The notes: a model not told the origin generated them from the sequence alone. A DNA stretch of 64,000 nt from Ruegeria sp. HKCCD4315 (GCF_013112245.1 NZ_WVRN01000001.1:2732501-2796500), one strand, 5' to 3'. Positions 50,569-60,966 are shown, numbered from the stretch's first letter. Numbers and translations: made by a program.

Positions 50569-51636
50569 ATGGCAGAAATGCTTGCCCAAGGCGCGGTGAT
50601 CGGAATTCTTGGGGGCGGTCAACTGGGCCGGATGCTGTCAGTGGCGGCGTCAAGGCTAGGCTTTGTCACACATATCTATGAACCGGGCGCAAACCCGCCC
50701 GCCGGGCAAGTCGCGGATCGTGTCACGACGGCAGCTTACGACGACATCGATGCCTTGAAAGCATTTGCCGACGCGGTGGATGTCATCACCTATGAGTTCG
50801 AAAACATCCCGACCGAGGCGCTGGACATTTTGGAATCCCACCGCCCGATCCGCCCGGGGCGCGAAGCGCTGCGGGTCAGTCAGGATCGTTTGACCGAGAA
50901 GAATTTCCTGCAAGACTTGGGCCTGAAAACGGCCCCGTTTGCGGATGTTTCCAATCTGGACAGCCTGAACACGGCAATCGAACAAATCGGGACACCTGCG
51001 ATCCTGAAAACACGCCGCTTTGGCTATGACGGAAAGGGGCAGGCGCGGTTGCGCAGCCCCGAGGACGCCGAGGCTGCTTTGGCCGACATGGCGGGCGCGC
51101 CTGCTATTCTGGAAGGGTTCGTGGACTTCTCACACGAGGTGTCGATCATCGCAGCACGGGGGCTGGACGGCCAGGTGGCCTGTTTCGATCCGGGCGAGAA
51201 TGTACATCGCGACGGCATCCTGCACACCACCACGATCCCTGCCCGCCTGTCCCCTGCCCAGCGCACAGATGCAATCCTGCTGGCGGCCAACATCCTGAAT
51301 GCGTTGGAGTATGTGGGTGTCATGGGGGTAGAACTGTTCGTCACGCCCGCTGGTTTGATAGTGAACGAGATTGCACCGCGCGTGCACAACTCGGGCCATT
51401 GGACGCAGAATGGCTGTGCTGTTGATCAGTTCGAACAGCATATTCGCGCCGTGGCGGGCTGGCCTCTGGGCGACGGGCAGCGTCATTCGGATGTGGTGAT
51501 GGAGAACTTGATCGGCAACGACATGGATCGCGTGCCCGAGCTGGCCCGCGAGCGGGACGTAGCACTTCATCTATACGGCAAAGCCGAGGTCAAAGCCGGA
51601 CGCAAGATGGGGCATTTCAACAGGATTAAGCGATAA
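50569..51636 (+). CDS. purK: 5-(carboxyamino)imidazole ribonucleotide synthase
   Basis: ATP-grasp enzyme that carboxylates AIR to N5-CAIR, the substrate of PurE. 355 residues: IGILGGGQLGRMLSVAASRLGF at about 11-32, the ITYEFENIPTEAL segment, KTRRFGYDGKGQ, VDFSHEVSIIAAR, and NEIAPRVHNSGHWT with catalytic-site residues. All are typical of PurK. The ATG at 50569 follows the upstream stop by two bases. Its stop lies within a 19-base perfect dyad facing phnM. Confidence 0.97.
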   Translation: MAEMLAQGAVIGILGGGQLGRMLSVAASRLGFVTHIYEPGANPPAGQVADRVTTAAYDDIDALKAFADAVDVITYEFENIPTEALDILESHRPIRPGREALRVSQDRLTEKNFLQDLGLKTAPFADVSNLDSLNTAIEQIGTPAILKTRRFGYDGKGQARLRSPEDAEAALADMAGAPAILEGFVDFSHEVSIIAARGLDGQVACFDPGENVHRDGILHTTTIPARLSPAQRTDAILLAANILNALEYVGVMGVELFVTPAGLIVNEIAPRVHNSGHWTQNGCAVDQFEQHIRAVAGWPLGDGQRHSDVVMENLIGNDMDRVPELARERDVALHLYGKAEVKAGRKMGHFNRIKR

Positions 51637-51650
51637 AGTAATACTTTATC
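51632..51650. repeat. Perfect dyad across the purK stop codon
   Basis: GATAAAGTA at 51632-51640 and TACTTTATC at 51642-51650 are perfect inverted copies around a single central base. The purK stop (51634-51636) lies in the left arm and the phnM stop codon in the right. It is AT-rich and has no T tract, so it may be a weak bidirectional 3' structure or a protein site. Confidence 0.6.
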
Positions 51651-52813
51651 TACGGCATCGTTGCGTTCAGAAAGCGTGCCGCAATGTCCCCTGACATGTG
51701 GCTGATACGCCCACCGGCCATGGTCGATGCGACCCGGTGGGTAGCCGCATCGAGAATGACCAAATCACCCCGTTTGCCGGGGGTAAGTGTGCCCCGGTCC
51801 GGCAGATCAAGCACTTTTGCAGGACCCGAAGAAATCAGGTTCCAAGCAGATTCGAAATCAAGCAAACCGGTTTTGAACAGCATCAATGCAGCCCGGCGCG
51901 GACTGGGATAGTGGTAGTCTGACGCCAAGGCATCGCAAAGGCCCATAGCGATCAGTTCGACCGCACTCGCGTTTCCTTTATGCGATCCACCCCGCACTAC
52001 GTTGGGTGAACCAAGGATGATGTGATCCCCGGCTGAACGTGCCGCCTCGGCAGCCTCCAGCGTTTCCGGGAATTCGGCAATACGGACACCTCGATCACGC
52101 CACCATGCCCTTGCTTCAGCGGTGGCGTCATCATGGCTGCCCAGACGTACGCCAATTTCCCCCAGGTCAGCACACAGCGCCTCGACTGCCGCTGGCACCT
52201 CGTGACGACGCGCATGCATGTTGAGCAACATCTCAAAATGCGCATCTGGATTGCGCCCGGCCTTCAGCGCCTGCCCGGTCAGGCGTGGAGGCTTTTTACC
52301 CTGCGCCAAGCGATCATGCGGCAGATGATCATTAAACACTACGTAAGGCACCTGCCAGTCAGCGATGCGACGGGCCAATCCGGCATAGTCCTCCAACATA
52401 TTGGTCTCAAACCGCAGTTGAGGGATCAGATCCGTGACGGTGCTGTCTTTTTCGGCGGCAATGGCCTGAAACACCTGCGCCGCAAAGTCCGGTCCTCGCA
52501 CGCCGCCTTCCCAGCTGTAAAACTGAGCCAGCACTGCGGTGGTAATGCCGTTCGCAGCTAACTCGGCCTCGACCGAAAGAATGCCTTCGTTCATCTGCTT
52601 CATTGCACCGCGACGTGGGGCGATATGGCGTTCGAAACCGTCCCCGTGCAGATCGATAATGCCGGGCAAGACAAGATAGCCGCTCAGATCAACCCTGCGC
52701 CCGGTTGGTTCTGCCAGTATCGCACCTTCTGCTATGGTCAGATCAGCACGAGCCAAACCCTCACCCGGCAACAGAACCTCTGCCCCGGTCAATGTCAGGT
52801 TCAAAGCAGTCAT
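51650..52813 (-). CDS. phnM: Alpha-D-ribose 1-methylphosphonate 5-triphosphate diphosphatase
   Basis: Amidohydrolase-fold enzyme that removes pyrophosphate from the ribosyl-triphosphate intermediate of the C-P lyase pathway. 387 residues with metal-site motifs PGIIDLHGDGFERHI near residue 50, FNDHLPHDRL, the SHDDATAEAR segment with metal His/Asp, LGSPNVVRGGSHKGN and ALASDYHYPSPRRA, all typical of PhnM. I use the ATG at 52813, coupled by ATGA to the lipase stop. No other C-P lyase gene is in the window, so it is either an extra copy or lies apart from the main cluster. Confidence 0.93.
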   Translation of the reverse strand: MTALNLTLTGAEVLLPGEGLARADLTIAEGAILAEPTGRRVDLSGYLVLPGIIDLHGDGFERHIAPRRGAMKQMNEGILSVEAELAANGITTAVLAQFYSWEGGVRGPDFAAQVFQAIAAEKDSTVTDLIPQLRFETNMLEDYAGLARRIADWQVPYVVFNDHLPHDRLAQGKKPPRLTGQALKAGRNPDAHFEMLLNMHARRHEVPAAVEALCADLGEIGVRLGSHDDATAEARAWWRDRGVRIAEFPETLEAAEAARSAGDHIILGSPNVVRGGSHKGNASAVELIAMGLCDALASDYHYPSPRRAALMLFKTGLLDFESAWNLISSGPAKVLDLPDRGTLTPGKRGDLVILDAATHRVASTMAGGRISHMSGDIAARFLNATMP

Positions 52814-53583
52814 CGTGAACGCTCCGAGTCCGGGTCTGGGCAGTCCTGCCCGATACAGATCTCGTCTATTATGTCCATCACACCATCGAGCCAAGTGATC
52901 TGCGGATCAAACCGACCGAATTCGATGAAATGCAGTGCCTGTGCCATGACCTGCGGGTTGTTCATCATGAAAGTATGCGTCACCGGTAAGATAAGATGAT
53001 CGGTCATACCTTCGACCTTGGTGCTTTCAATCGAAACCTTGCCATCGTCGGGACCATCGATAATCGAGGAAAACACAAGGTTCAGAGATTCACTTCCTGC
53101 GATAACACCCAGTTCGAAATCCACCGGGGGCAGACGACGAGGGATGCCTTCGGGCCCTGTGCTCAGTTGCAGCCCTGCTGGGCCGTTCAGATACCCGAAC
53201 ACCTCCCACGCGCTGAGCTCGTCAACCAGCTGGCTGCCTTGGTTCGGAGGGCCAAGCATGACAGCGCGGCCCATATTGGCGGGGTGGTGATCCTTTAGCC
53301 AATACCGCAGCAGGATGCCGCCCATGGAATGCGCAACGACATTGACTTTATCCTCTCCGCAAGCGGCGAAAGCATCAGGCAGGGTCTGTTCAGCAAGTTC
53401 CGGAATGCCAATTTCGGTCGATGGGTACCCGGGGCGCACAACCTTATAGCCATGTGCCTCGAACAACTCCTCCATCACGGCAAACGAAGCCTCAGTCCGC
53501 GCCAGCCCATGCAAAAGGATCACGCATTTCGCGCTGGCGGCGGCAGGGAAAATGAAAAACAGCAGGGCAATCAATAGTCTCAT
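52810..53583 (-). CDS. Secreted alpha/beta hydrolase, lipase-like
   Basis: A 257-residue protein with an N-terminal signal peptide (MRLLIALLFFIFPAAASA). The oxyanion-loop start is VILLHGLART and the nucleophile elbow is VVAHSMGGILLRYWL, so the Ser is catalytic. A likely acid is in the GPDDGKVSIESTKVEGM region, and the His is in LPVTHTFMMNN. It resembles small periplasmic lipases and esterases with a GPPNQGSQLVDE loop near the active site. The substrate is unknown. Translationally coupled to phnM downstream. Confidence 0.85.
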   Translation of the reverse strand: MRLLIALLFFIFPAAASAKCVILLHGLARTEASFAVMEELFEAHGYKVVRPGYPSTEIGIPELAEQTLPDAFAACGEDKVNVVAHSMGGILLRYWLKDHHPANMGRAVMLGPPNQGSQLVDELSAWEVFGYLNGPAGLQLSTGPEGIPRRLPPVDFELGVIAGSESLNLVFSSIIDGPDDGKVSIESTKVEGMTDHLILPVTHTFMMNNPQVMAQALHFIEFGRFDPQITWLDGVMDIIDEICIGQDCPDPDSERSR

Positions 53584-53621
53584 ACGCGCCAGATAAAGCC
53601 TATGAGACGCCGATGAAAGCC

Positions 53622-54464
53622 CTAGCTCCGCTGACGTTGCAGCACGGCCAGCGCAATACCGCCCAGAACCACCGCCGTGCCCAAGACCAACCGGGCGCTG
53701 GCCGTTTCACCAAGCAGCACAACACCCCCCAGGATCGCAATGACAGGTACGCTGAGTTGAACCACGGCCGCCACTGTTGGCGCAAGGTTCGGCAGCACGC
53801 GATACCACAAAGCGTAACCCAACCCTGACGTAATACCCCCGGACACAACTGCCAGCACATAGCCCATACCAGTCATGTTCCAATCTGCCCCTGTGATCAG
53901 CAGCGTTAATCCGGTGACAGGCAAAGCGATAAGGAAATTTGCAGCCGTGCCCTGCAAAGCATCTGGTTCGGATCGCCCTGCCAAAGAATAAGCGGCCCAT
54001 CCGACACCTGCGGCAATCATCAGGGCGGTGCCTGCCGGGTCAACCCGCACCGTGCCCGATGGCCACAGGACATAGGCCAACCCCACCAAGGCCATGGCCG
54101 CGCCCGCCAACTGTCGCCGGGTTGGAAGCATACCCTTGACGGCAGTGAAGGCAAACATCGTGATTTGCACCACGGCAAACAAAACCAACGCACCAAGACC
54201 TGCATCCAGTGTCAGGTACGCCAGGGAAAACCCGATCATGTACAGAGACAATGATCCCGCCCCAATGACCCGCCGACGGTTGTGCAAAGGCAAGTGCCCG
54301 CCACGTGCCAAAACCAGCGCAGTCAAAACCAGCGCGCCCGCCAGCACCCGCATAACCGCGAAACCGGCCGGATCACTGGCGCCGCTGTCGATAGCCAACC
54401 GGTTTAGGATGGAATTCGCCGCAAAGGCGCACATGGTCAGGGCGGTCAGAACAAACAGTTGCAT
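53622..54464 (-). CDS. EamA/DMT family transporter
   Basis: A 280-residue inner-membrane protein with ten hydrophobic segments in two EamA repeats of about 135 residues. The first repeat starts LFVLTALTMCAFAANSILNRLAI and the second starts around ALMIAAGVGWAAYSLAGR. The C-terminal region SVPVIAILGGVVLLGETASARLVLGTAVVLGGIAL is typical of drug/metabolite exporters. The substrate is unknown. I prefer the ATG at 54464, since the GTG 36 bases upstream adds a polar leader. It precedes the lipase gene by about 40 bases. Confidence 0.88.
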   Translation of the reverse strand: MQLFVLTALTMCAFAANSILNRLAIDSGASDPAGFAVMRVLAGALVLTALVLARGGHLPLHNRRRVIGAGSLSLYMIGFSLAYLTLDAGLGALVLFAVVQITMFAFTAVKGMLPTRRQLAGAAMALVGLAYVLWPSGTVRVDPAGTALMIAAGVGWAAYSLAGRSEPDALQGTAANFLIALPVTGLTLLITGADWNMTGMGYVLAVVSGGITSGLGYALWYRVLPNLAPTVAAVVQLSVPVIAILGGVVLLGETASARLVLGTAVVLGGIALAVLQRQRS

Positions 54465-54540
54465 GGACCCCGCATATCCGGTTGCAAGCGATATGGACAC
54501 TCACAATCCTTGGACACGCGGCACGTTCTTCATCTTTTCC

Positions 54541-54579
54541 AAAATACTCCCGCCGGAGGCATAGCCGCAAAGCGGCTAT
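54541..54579 (-). repeat. Intergenic hairpin element with CGGCGGGAGTATTTT tail
   Basis: On the minus strand, ATAGCCGC-TTT-GCGGCTAT (54579-54561) is followed by GCCTCCGGCGGGAGTATTTT (54560-54541). I recall the CTCCGGCGGGAGTATTT string as a very frequent intergenic 3' element in Rhodobacterales genomes. Only one copy was seen in this window, so its status as a repeat is from memory. It lies downstream of groEL and just upstream of the EamA gene. Confidence 0.45.
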
Positions 54580-54585
54580 CGGCAA

Positions 54586-54615
54586 CAAAAACGGGGCCGC
54601 CCGAAGGCGACCCCG
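54586..54615 (-). terminator. Intrinsic terminator of groESL with TTCG tetraloop
   Basis: On the minus strand a 10-base-pair stem with one wobble (CGGGGTCGCC / GGCGGCCCCG) is closed by a TTCG tetraloop and followed by TTTTTG. It lies about 95 bases past the groEL stop. The loop is an especially stable one. Confidence 0.88.
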
Positions 54616-54683
54616 AAAACAAGCACTGTGGCACCCCCTCTCGGTAGCTTGGCCATTCAGCCAATCACCTGTCGGGGCCGTCA

Positions 54684-54703
54684 GAATTCGCCTAGGCGAA
54701 TTC
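54684..54703. repeat. Perfect 20-base palindrome after groEL
   Basis: GAATTCGCCTAGGCGAATTC is identical to its own reverse complement over all 20 bases and starts 8 bases past the groEL stop (54711). It has no loop, unlike a terminator stem. It could be a protein-binding site or a stable RNA 3' structure. Confidence 0.8.
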
Positions 54704-54710
54704 GACGTGG

Positions 54711-56387
<1,677 letters not shown>

Positions 56388-56406
56388 TCAGAGAAAGCGC
56401 TTTGGC

Positions 56407-56694
56407 TTACTCGATGATCCCCATGATGTCGCTTTCTTTCATCATCAGCAGCTCTTCGCCGTCGACCTGAACCTCAGTGCCCGACCATTTGCCGAACAGG
56501 ATCTTGTCGCCAGCTTTGACCGCCATCGCGATCAGTTCGCCGCTGTCCTTGCGCGCGCCTTCGCCGGTTGCGACGACTTCGCCTTCGCTGGGCTTTTCTT
56601 TTGCGCTGTCAGGAATGATCAGGCCGCCTGCGGTTTTCTCTTCGCTTTCGGTACGGCGAACCAGCACACGGTCATGAAGCGGTTTCAATGCCAT
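56407..56694 (-). CDS. groES: Co-chaperonin GroES (10 kDa)
   Basis: Heptameric lid of the GroEL chamber. 95 residues: [21 protein letters not shown] with the mobile loop ([20 protein letters not shown]) that contacts GroEL, then [10 protein letters not shown] and [11 protein letters not shown], ending in the acidic-hydrophobic tail [14 protein letters not shown]. First gene of the groESL operon, with an AAGGAGCT-type ribosome site. Confidence 0.98.
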   Translation of the reverse strand: MALKPLHDRVLVRRTESEEKTAGGLIIPDSAKEKPSEGEVVATGEGARKDSGELIAMAVKAGDKILFGKWSGTEVQVDGEELLMMKESDIMGIIE

Positions 56695-56751
56695 CTTTGC
56701 AGCTCCTTGGGCTCAAAGTTGTTAATCCTCCCCTCGTCTTCCGACGGGGCG

Positions 56752-56778
56752 TTAGCACTCAGGGTATGTGAGTGATAA
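56752..56778. promoter_or_regulatory. CIRCE operator (HrcA site) of groESL
   Basis: TTAGCACTC (56752-56760), a 9-base spacer, then GAGTGATAA (56770-56778). This matches the CIRCE consensus TTAGCACTC-N9-GAGTGCTAA with one substitution in the right arm. It lies directly downstream of the promoter -10 box, the usual position for repression by HrcA. The hrcA gene is not in this window. Confidence 0.95.
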
Positions 56779-56785
56779 CGACGCA

Positions 56786-56814
56786 TAGCTAGGGAGTCTA
56801 AAACCCCGAGTCAA
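56786..56814 (-). promoter_or_regulatory. groESL promoter
   Basis: Minus strand: TTGACT (56814-56809), 17-base spacer, TAGCTA (56791-56786). The spacing is ideal for the vegetative sigma factor, and the predicted start falls at the edge of the CIRCE element. The arrangement strongly supports both calls. Confidence 0.8.
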
Positions 56815-56846
56815 CAAGTTGTGAGGGATTTTTTTCGCGGATCGGA

Positions 56847-57521
56847 TCAGTCCTGCTGTTCCCAGCTGTAAGCCCAGTGCTTCAGCCCTTCGCTTCCCTG
56901 AGAAGTAAGGCCGTAGACGCCTTTTTCAACCTTCTCAAACCACCCGTAGTGGTTTTCTCGCATAAGCCGGGTCGCAGCCGGAACGCCCGCCGATTTGGCA
57001 ACCTCTGCACCTTTGGTTGCGCCATGTTCGGCCAGAAAGGCCGCGCATTTCAGCGCGTCTTGTCGATAGGCGGTCACAATCCCATGCCGCGTGGCGCCGC
57101 CCGCGTTCGGGTCCCCTTCCAACCGGTCGAATTCACGCAGCAGCCGCGTGGTCCTGCCTTTGTTCTTGCGCGGTGCATAGGGGCCGGGATCGCACTGTAC
57201 TTCGACCGCATTGTCAGCGCGCACTGTGATCAGGCCCAGGCCCAAACGTCGACACAGCGCCAGATTATCTTTAAGCGCCCGTCGCGCGCTTCGACCCGTG
57301 GGCTTGCGAACAGCCACATAAACCTGATCTGTCAATTTCAGCCGCGTGATCGCCTGGTGGAACAGCGACAGCGTGAACCTTAGTTTCAGTTCGACGATCA
57401 CGGGTTCCTCACCCTCGCGCACCGCAACAACATCAGCCGCCCCAACCTCGCCCTTTACGGTGTACCCCTGGCGCTCCAACAGTGCTTTGATCGGGGGATA
57501 GAGGTCCTGCTCGCGGGTCAT
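56847..57521 (-). CDS. DUF2161 family protein, PD-(D/E)XK nuclease-like
   Basis: A 224-residue protein. The N-terminal part EQDLYPPIKALLERQGYTVKGEVGAADVVAV...EEPVIVELKL (quoted parts: ADVVAVREGEEPVIVELKL) shows the D-x(n)-E-x-K pattern of restriction-like nuclease folds, with catalytic-like Asp30, Glu43 and Lys45. The rest includes a helical part and a C-terminal winged-helix-like segment (TKGAEVAKSAGVPAATRLMRE). Annotated as DUF2161 in alphaproteobacteria; the biological substrate is unknown. Single gene near groES on the same strand. Confidence 0.85.
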   Translation of the reverse strand: MTREQDLYPPIKALLERQGYTVKGEVGAADVVAVREGEEPVIVELKLRFTLSLFHQAITRLKLTDQVYVAVRKPTGRSARRALKDNLALCRRLGLGLITVRADNAVEVQCDPGPYAPRKNKGRTTRLLREFDRLEGDPNAGGATRHGIVTAYRQDALKCAAFLAEHGATKGAEVAKSAGVPAATRLMRENHYGWFEKVEKGVYGLTSQGSEGLKHWAYSWEQQD

Positions 57522-57645
57522 GTGTTTATGCTACGCAAACTGCGGTGGATTACCAGCCCGCTGATCGAAAAACGCAATCGAACTTGCAACATCCCATCCG
57601 CCAGTACAGTGTTGCAGCAACTCTGCTTTCAAAGGAAATTCAACG

Positions 57646-58626
57646 ATGCGCGTGCTTCTTTTCTTCCTCGGCCTTTTGTGGCCCGCCATAGTGCAGGCTG
57701 GCTGCGAGGGACGCGACCTGAGAGGCGATTTGTCCCCTGCGGTCCAAGCCGACCTGCAGGACGCTTTAGCAGAAATTCTGTATCCCGAAGGCAATCATTG
57801 GATTGCAACCAAAGACGACACTGTGCTGCATCTTGTGGGCACCATGCACCTGAACTACCCGCAGATGGACGCAATCGTCGAGCGTCTGACTCCAACGCTC
57901 ACGCAGGCTGATGCGTTCTATTTCGAAATCCTTCAGGAGGAAATGAAAGATTGGGAGCGGAAACTTGCAGCTGACCCAAGCCCTGTCCTGATCACATCGG
58001 GGCCCACACTTGTGGATCTGATTTCCGAAGAGGATTGGGCCACTCTTTCATCAGAGATGGCTGATCGCGGCATTCCCAGCTGGATGGGCGCCAAGATGCG
58101 CCCATGGTTCCTGAGTATGACTTTGGCTTTGCCGGCTTGCATCATACAGGATCCCAACGGAACCAACGGATTGGACGCGCGTCTGACGCAGTTGGCAAAA
58201 GAGCACGGTATCCCGCAATACTCGCTGGAAAGCATCGAAGACCTGATGACCATGTTCGACGCTTACTCGATCGAAGAACAGGCTCAATCACTCGCTCGGA
58301 TGGCTGGAACCTTCCAAAACATCGAAGACCAGATCGCCACCATGGCGAGTTTGTATTTCGAAGAAAAACACGCGGAAGTCTTTGTATTGGGCAGAATGCT
58401 GGGGCAAGAGCTTTCAGGTCTGACCGAAGCAGAATTTGATGCCGAATGGGCAGAGTTCGAACAGCAGTTGTTGATTGAACGCAATGCCAATTGGATGACG
58501 CATATTCTTGAGATCAAAGATCAAACTGCCGTCATTGCGGTAGGCGTCGGCCACTTTAGCGATGAACATGGTCTGCTGAACCAGTTAGAGCAGGCAGGAT
58601 ACAGCCTGACGCGGGCGGAATTCTGA
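57646..58626 (+). CDS. TraB/GumN family protein
   Basis: A 326-residue exported protein with a signal peptide (MRVLLFFLGLLWPAIVQAG). The TraB/GumN (Tiki-like) core begins with HLVGTMHLNYPQMD near residue 64, holding the GTMH motif with a possible metal/catalytic His. It continues with SLESIEDLMTMFDAYS in the middle and ends with AVIAVGVGHFSDEHGLLNQLEQAGYSLTR, where GxGH supplies the second conserved His. Related eukaryotic Tiki proteins are metalloproteases; bacterial roles are unclear. AAGGAA ribosome site. Confidence 0.9.
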   Translation: MRVLLFFLGLLWPAIVQAGCEGRDLRGDLSPAVQADLQDALAEILYPEGNHWIATKDDTVLHLVGTMHLNYPQMDAIVERLTPTLTQADAFYFEILQEEMKDWERKLAADPSPVLITSGPTLVDLISEEDWATLSSEMADRGIPSWMGAKMRPWFLSMTLALPACIIQDPNGTNGLDARLTQLAKEHGIPQYSLESIEDLMTMFDAYSIEEQAQSLARMAGTFQNIEDQIATMASLYFEEKHAEVFVLGRMLGQELSGLTEAEFDAEWAEFEQQLLIERNANWMTHILEIKDQTAVIAVGVGHFSDEHGLLNQLEQAGYSLTRAEF

Positions 58627-58735
58627 ACCGCTGGGCCATTTTCAGACCAACGGTCGCACATTATCGACTGTGTCGTGACAACCGCGTTTGCTCGCCCTAT
58701 AAGGCGCGCAAATTTCCAATCCGCAGGACGCTGAC

Positions 58736-59656
58736 ATGACAACGCTAGTATTTGGCCACAAATCCCCTGATACCGACTCCACCGGCTCGCCGATCCTGTG
58801 GTCGTGGTATTTGAACGAGATCAAAGGTGAACAGACCGAGCCGGTTCTGCTGGGTGAGCCCAACACCGAAGCGGCCTTTATGCTTGAAAACTGGGACCTG
58901 CCCAAGCCACGCATCATCGAAGATCTGGCTGCGGACACTCCCGTTGTCATCGTCGACACCAACAACCCGGCAGAACTGCCCGCCAGCATCAACGACGCTG
59001 ATATCCGCGCCATCATCGACCACCACAAGCTGGTTGGTGGTCTGGAAACTAAAGGTCCGATCGACATCACCGTGCGTCCACTGGCCTGCACCGCGACCAT
59101 CATGGTCGACCTCATGGGCGACGAAGCTGCCAAGATGCCCGACGCCATCAAGGGCGCAGCCCTGACCTGCATTCTGTCGGACACGCTGGAATTCCGCTCG
59201 CCTACAACCACAGCGCATGACCGTGCGGTGGCGGAAAAGCTGGCCGCTGAGCTGGAGCTGGATATCTCGGCCTATGCAGCCGACATGTTTGCCGCGAAAT
59301 CAGACGTCTCGTCCTTTTCTGACGCCGAGCTGATCCGCATGGACAGCAAGGAATACGAGGTCGACGGCACCAAGTTCCGCGTCTCGGTTCTGGAAACAAC
59401 AGCCCCCGGCGTTGTGCTGGATCGCAAAGCCAGCCTGGCTGCATCGATGGTTGACGTGGCCGCTGAAGACGGTGTCGACCAGGTTCTTCTGTTCGTCGTC
59501 GACATTCTGAACGAAGAGGCCACGCTGCTGGTTCCGAACGATCTGGTCAAATCTGTTGCCGAGAAAAGCTTTGGTGCCGTCGTTGATGGCGATGCCGTTG
59601 TTCTGCCGGGCATCATGAGCCGTAAAAAACAGATCATTCCAAACCTGAAGGTTTGA
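58736..59656 (+). CDS. ppaC: Manganese-dependent inorganic pyrophosphatase (family II)
   Basis: Hydrolyses pyrophosphate, pulling biosynthetic reactions forward. A 306-residue DHH-family enzyme with metal motifs LVFGHKSPDTDST at 4-16, VIVDTNNPAELP near 75, and IIDHHKLVGG (the DHH motif) near 97. The C-terminal SRKKQIIPNL motif binds substrate. Length is as usual for family II. Single gene with a strong terminator. Confidence 0.97.
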   Translation: MTTLVFGHKSPDTDSTGSPILWSWYLNEIKGEQTEPVLLGEPNTEAAFMLENWDLPKPRIIEDLAADTPVVIVDTNNPAELPASINDADIRAIIDHHKLVGGLETKGPIDITVRPLACTATIMVDLMGDEAAKMPDAIKGAALTCILSDTLEFRSPTTTAHDRAVAEKLAAELELDISAYAADMFAAKSDVSSFSDAELIRMDSKEYEVDGTKFRVSVLETTAPGVVLDRKASLAASMVDVAAEDGVDQVLLFVVDILNEEATLLVPNDLVKSVAEKSFGAVVDGDAVVLPGIMSRKKQIIPNLKV

Positions 59657-59677
59657 TCGGCACCTGAAGCCAAAAAG

Positions 59678-59703
59678 AAGGCGCCCAATCGGGCGCCTTT
59701 TTT
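59678..59703 (+). terminator. Intrinsic terminator after ppaC
   Basis: A 9-base-pair stem (AAGGCGCCC / GGGCGCCTT, loop AATC) with a run of six Ts overlapping its right side, about 20 bases past the stop. Confidence 0.92.
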
Positions 59704-59751
59704 CTTTCTGTTCGGCCATTTGCGGAAACGGTAACGATTGTTAATCTGTCT

Positions 59752-60864
59752 TTGGGTACAGAACTCAAAATAGGTCAGGCACACACCATCGTTATTCGCA
59801 GCCTCAGTACGACCAAGGGCATCCTTCGATTTGAGGGGACAGACAAAGCCGCATATTGGCGACGCTTTGCGATGCTGCTGACCCTGTCTGTTGTGATTGC
59901 CACCATGGGATTGCTGCGCAATTCCGGGGCCGTCGTGATTGCAGCCATGCTTGTCGCGCCCCTTATGACGCCAATTCTGGGGGTGGCTGCCGCGATGGTC
60001 ATGGGGTGGCTGAAACGCGCAGTCGCTCTGGCCCTAACGGTATGCTTGGCGGCATGTGCCTGTGTGCTGATGGCATGGTTTATGGTCTATGTCGCAGACG
60101 TCCCACGCGGTATTTTGATCCCCGATCAGGTTCTTGCACGTACAGACCCCGGAACCGAAGACCTGATCGTCGCGCTCGCCGCTGGCGTTGCCGGGGCCTA
60201 TGTTCAAATCAACAAATCCGAGCTGAGCCTTTTGCCCGGCGCAGCCATTGGCGTTTCTCTGGTGCCGCCTCTCTCAGCAGCAGGTATTTTGTTGTATTTT
60301 GGCGAGCCTGCCGAGGCCTACGAGGCGGGCTTGTTGTTCGCAACAAATCTTGGCGCAATTATTCTTTCGGCCTGTGCCGTTTATTTGGTCTATGCGGCAC
60401 GTTCCGTGGTTTTCAGCAAGGGCAAGCGCAAACTGAATTTTACAGCAAGCGTGTTTGTTGCGCTGGCATTCCTGGTCGTCGTGGTGCTGCAACTCGGGAA
60501 GTCCACATACAATCGATATCTTGAAACGCGCACCGAGGCCCAACTGGCCGAAGCCATCAGAGAATGGGCCGATCCAGTTTCAGTTGAAATCATTCGGGTA
60601 GATGTCAACGCCCAGCGCAAACGGGTCGAGGTCTGGCTGATCGTCGACCTGCCCGTTGAAGCTCAGTTCAAAGTTTCTTCCGTTGCGGGGTTGCTGCCTG
60701 AAAACCTGCGTGATCCCCCCCTTGTTTATGTATTGCAGAAGGAACTCGGGCCCGGATATCTGGCCGTTATTCGGTACCAGACCCGAATTGGAGCACAGAT
60801 CATTTTGGGAACTGAAAACGTCCAGCAGGCCCCGGATGTTACGGACGTTACTGAAGACGACTAG
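59752..60864 (+). CDS. DUF389 family membrane protein
   Basis: A 370-residue polytopic membrane protein. The DUF389 core (TIGR00341-like) covers about 40-230: NSGAVVIAAMLVAPLMTPILGVAAAMVMG, EDLIVALAAGVAGAYV, LPGAAIGVSLVPPLSAAGI, and ATNLGAIILSACAVYLVYA. A soluble C-terminal domain of about 110 residues follows. Function unknown. No ATG or GTG start is available near the 5' end: the frame most likely begins at the TTG at 59752, though other rare starts upstream are possible. It follows the ppaC terminator. Confidence 0.82.
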   Translation: MGTELKIGQAHTIVIRSLSTTKGILRFEGTDKAAYWRRFAMLLTLSVVIATMGLLRNSGAVVIAAMLVAPLMTPILGVAAAMVMGWLKRAVALALTVCLAACACVLMAWFMVYVADVPRGILIPDQVLARTDPGTEDLIVALAAGVAGAYVQINKSELSLLPGAAIGVSLVPPLSAAGILLYFGEPAEAYEAGLLFATNLGAIILSACAVYLVYAARSVVFSKGKRKLNFTASVFVALAFLVVVVLQLGKSTYNRYLETRTEAQLAEAIREWADPVSVEIIRVDVNAQRKRVEVWLIVDLPVEAQFKVSSVAGLLPENLRDPPLVYVLQKELGPGYLAVIRYQTRIGAQIILGTENVQQAPDVTDVTEDD

Positions 60865-60966
60865 TAGATTCACCAAATCCTCGGCGCAAAAGGGAATGCG
60901 GGATGGTGTTTGGGTCTCAGCTTTGCCATAGCTGTCGCAACCGCGAATTTACTTACAGAGGCCCCA

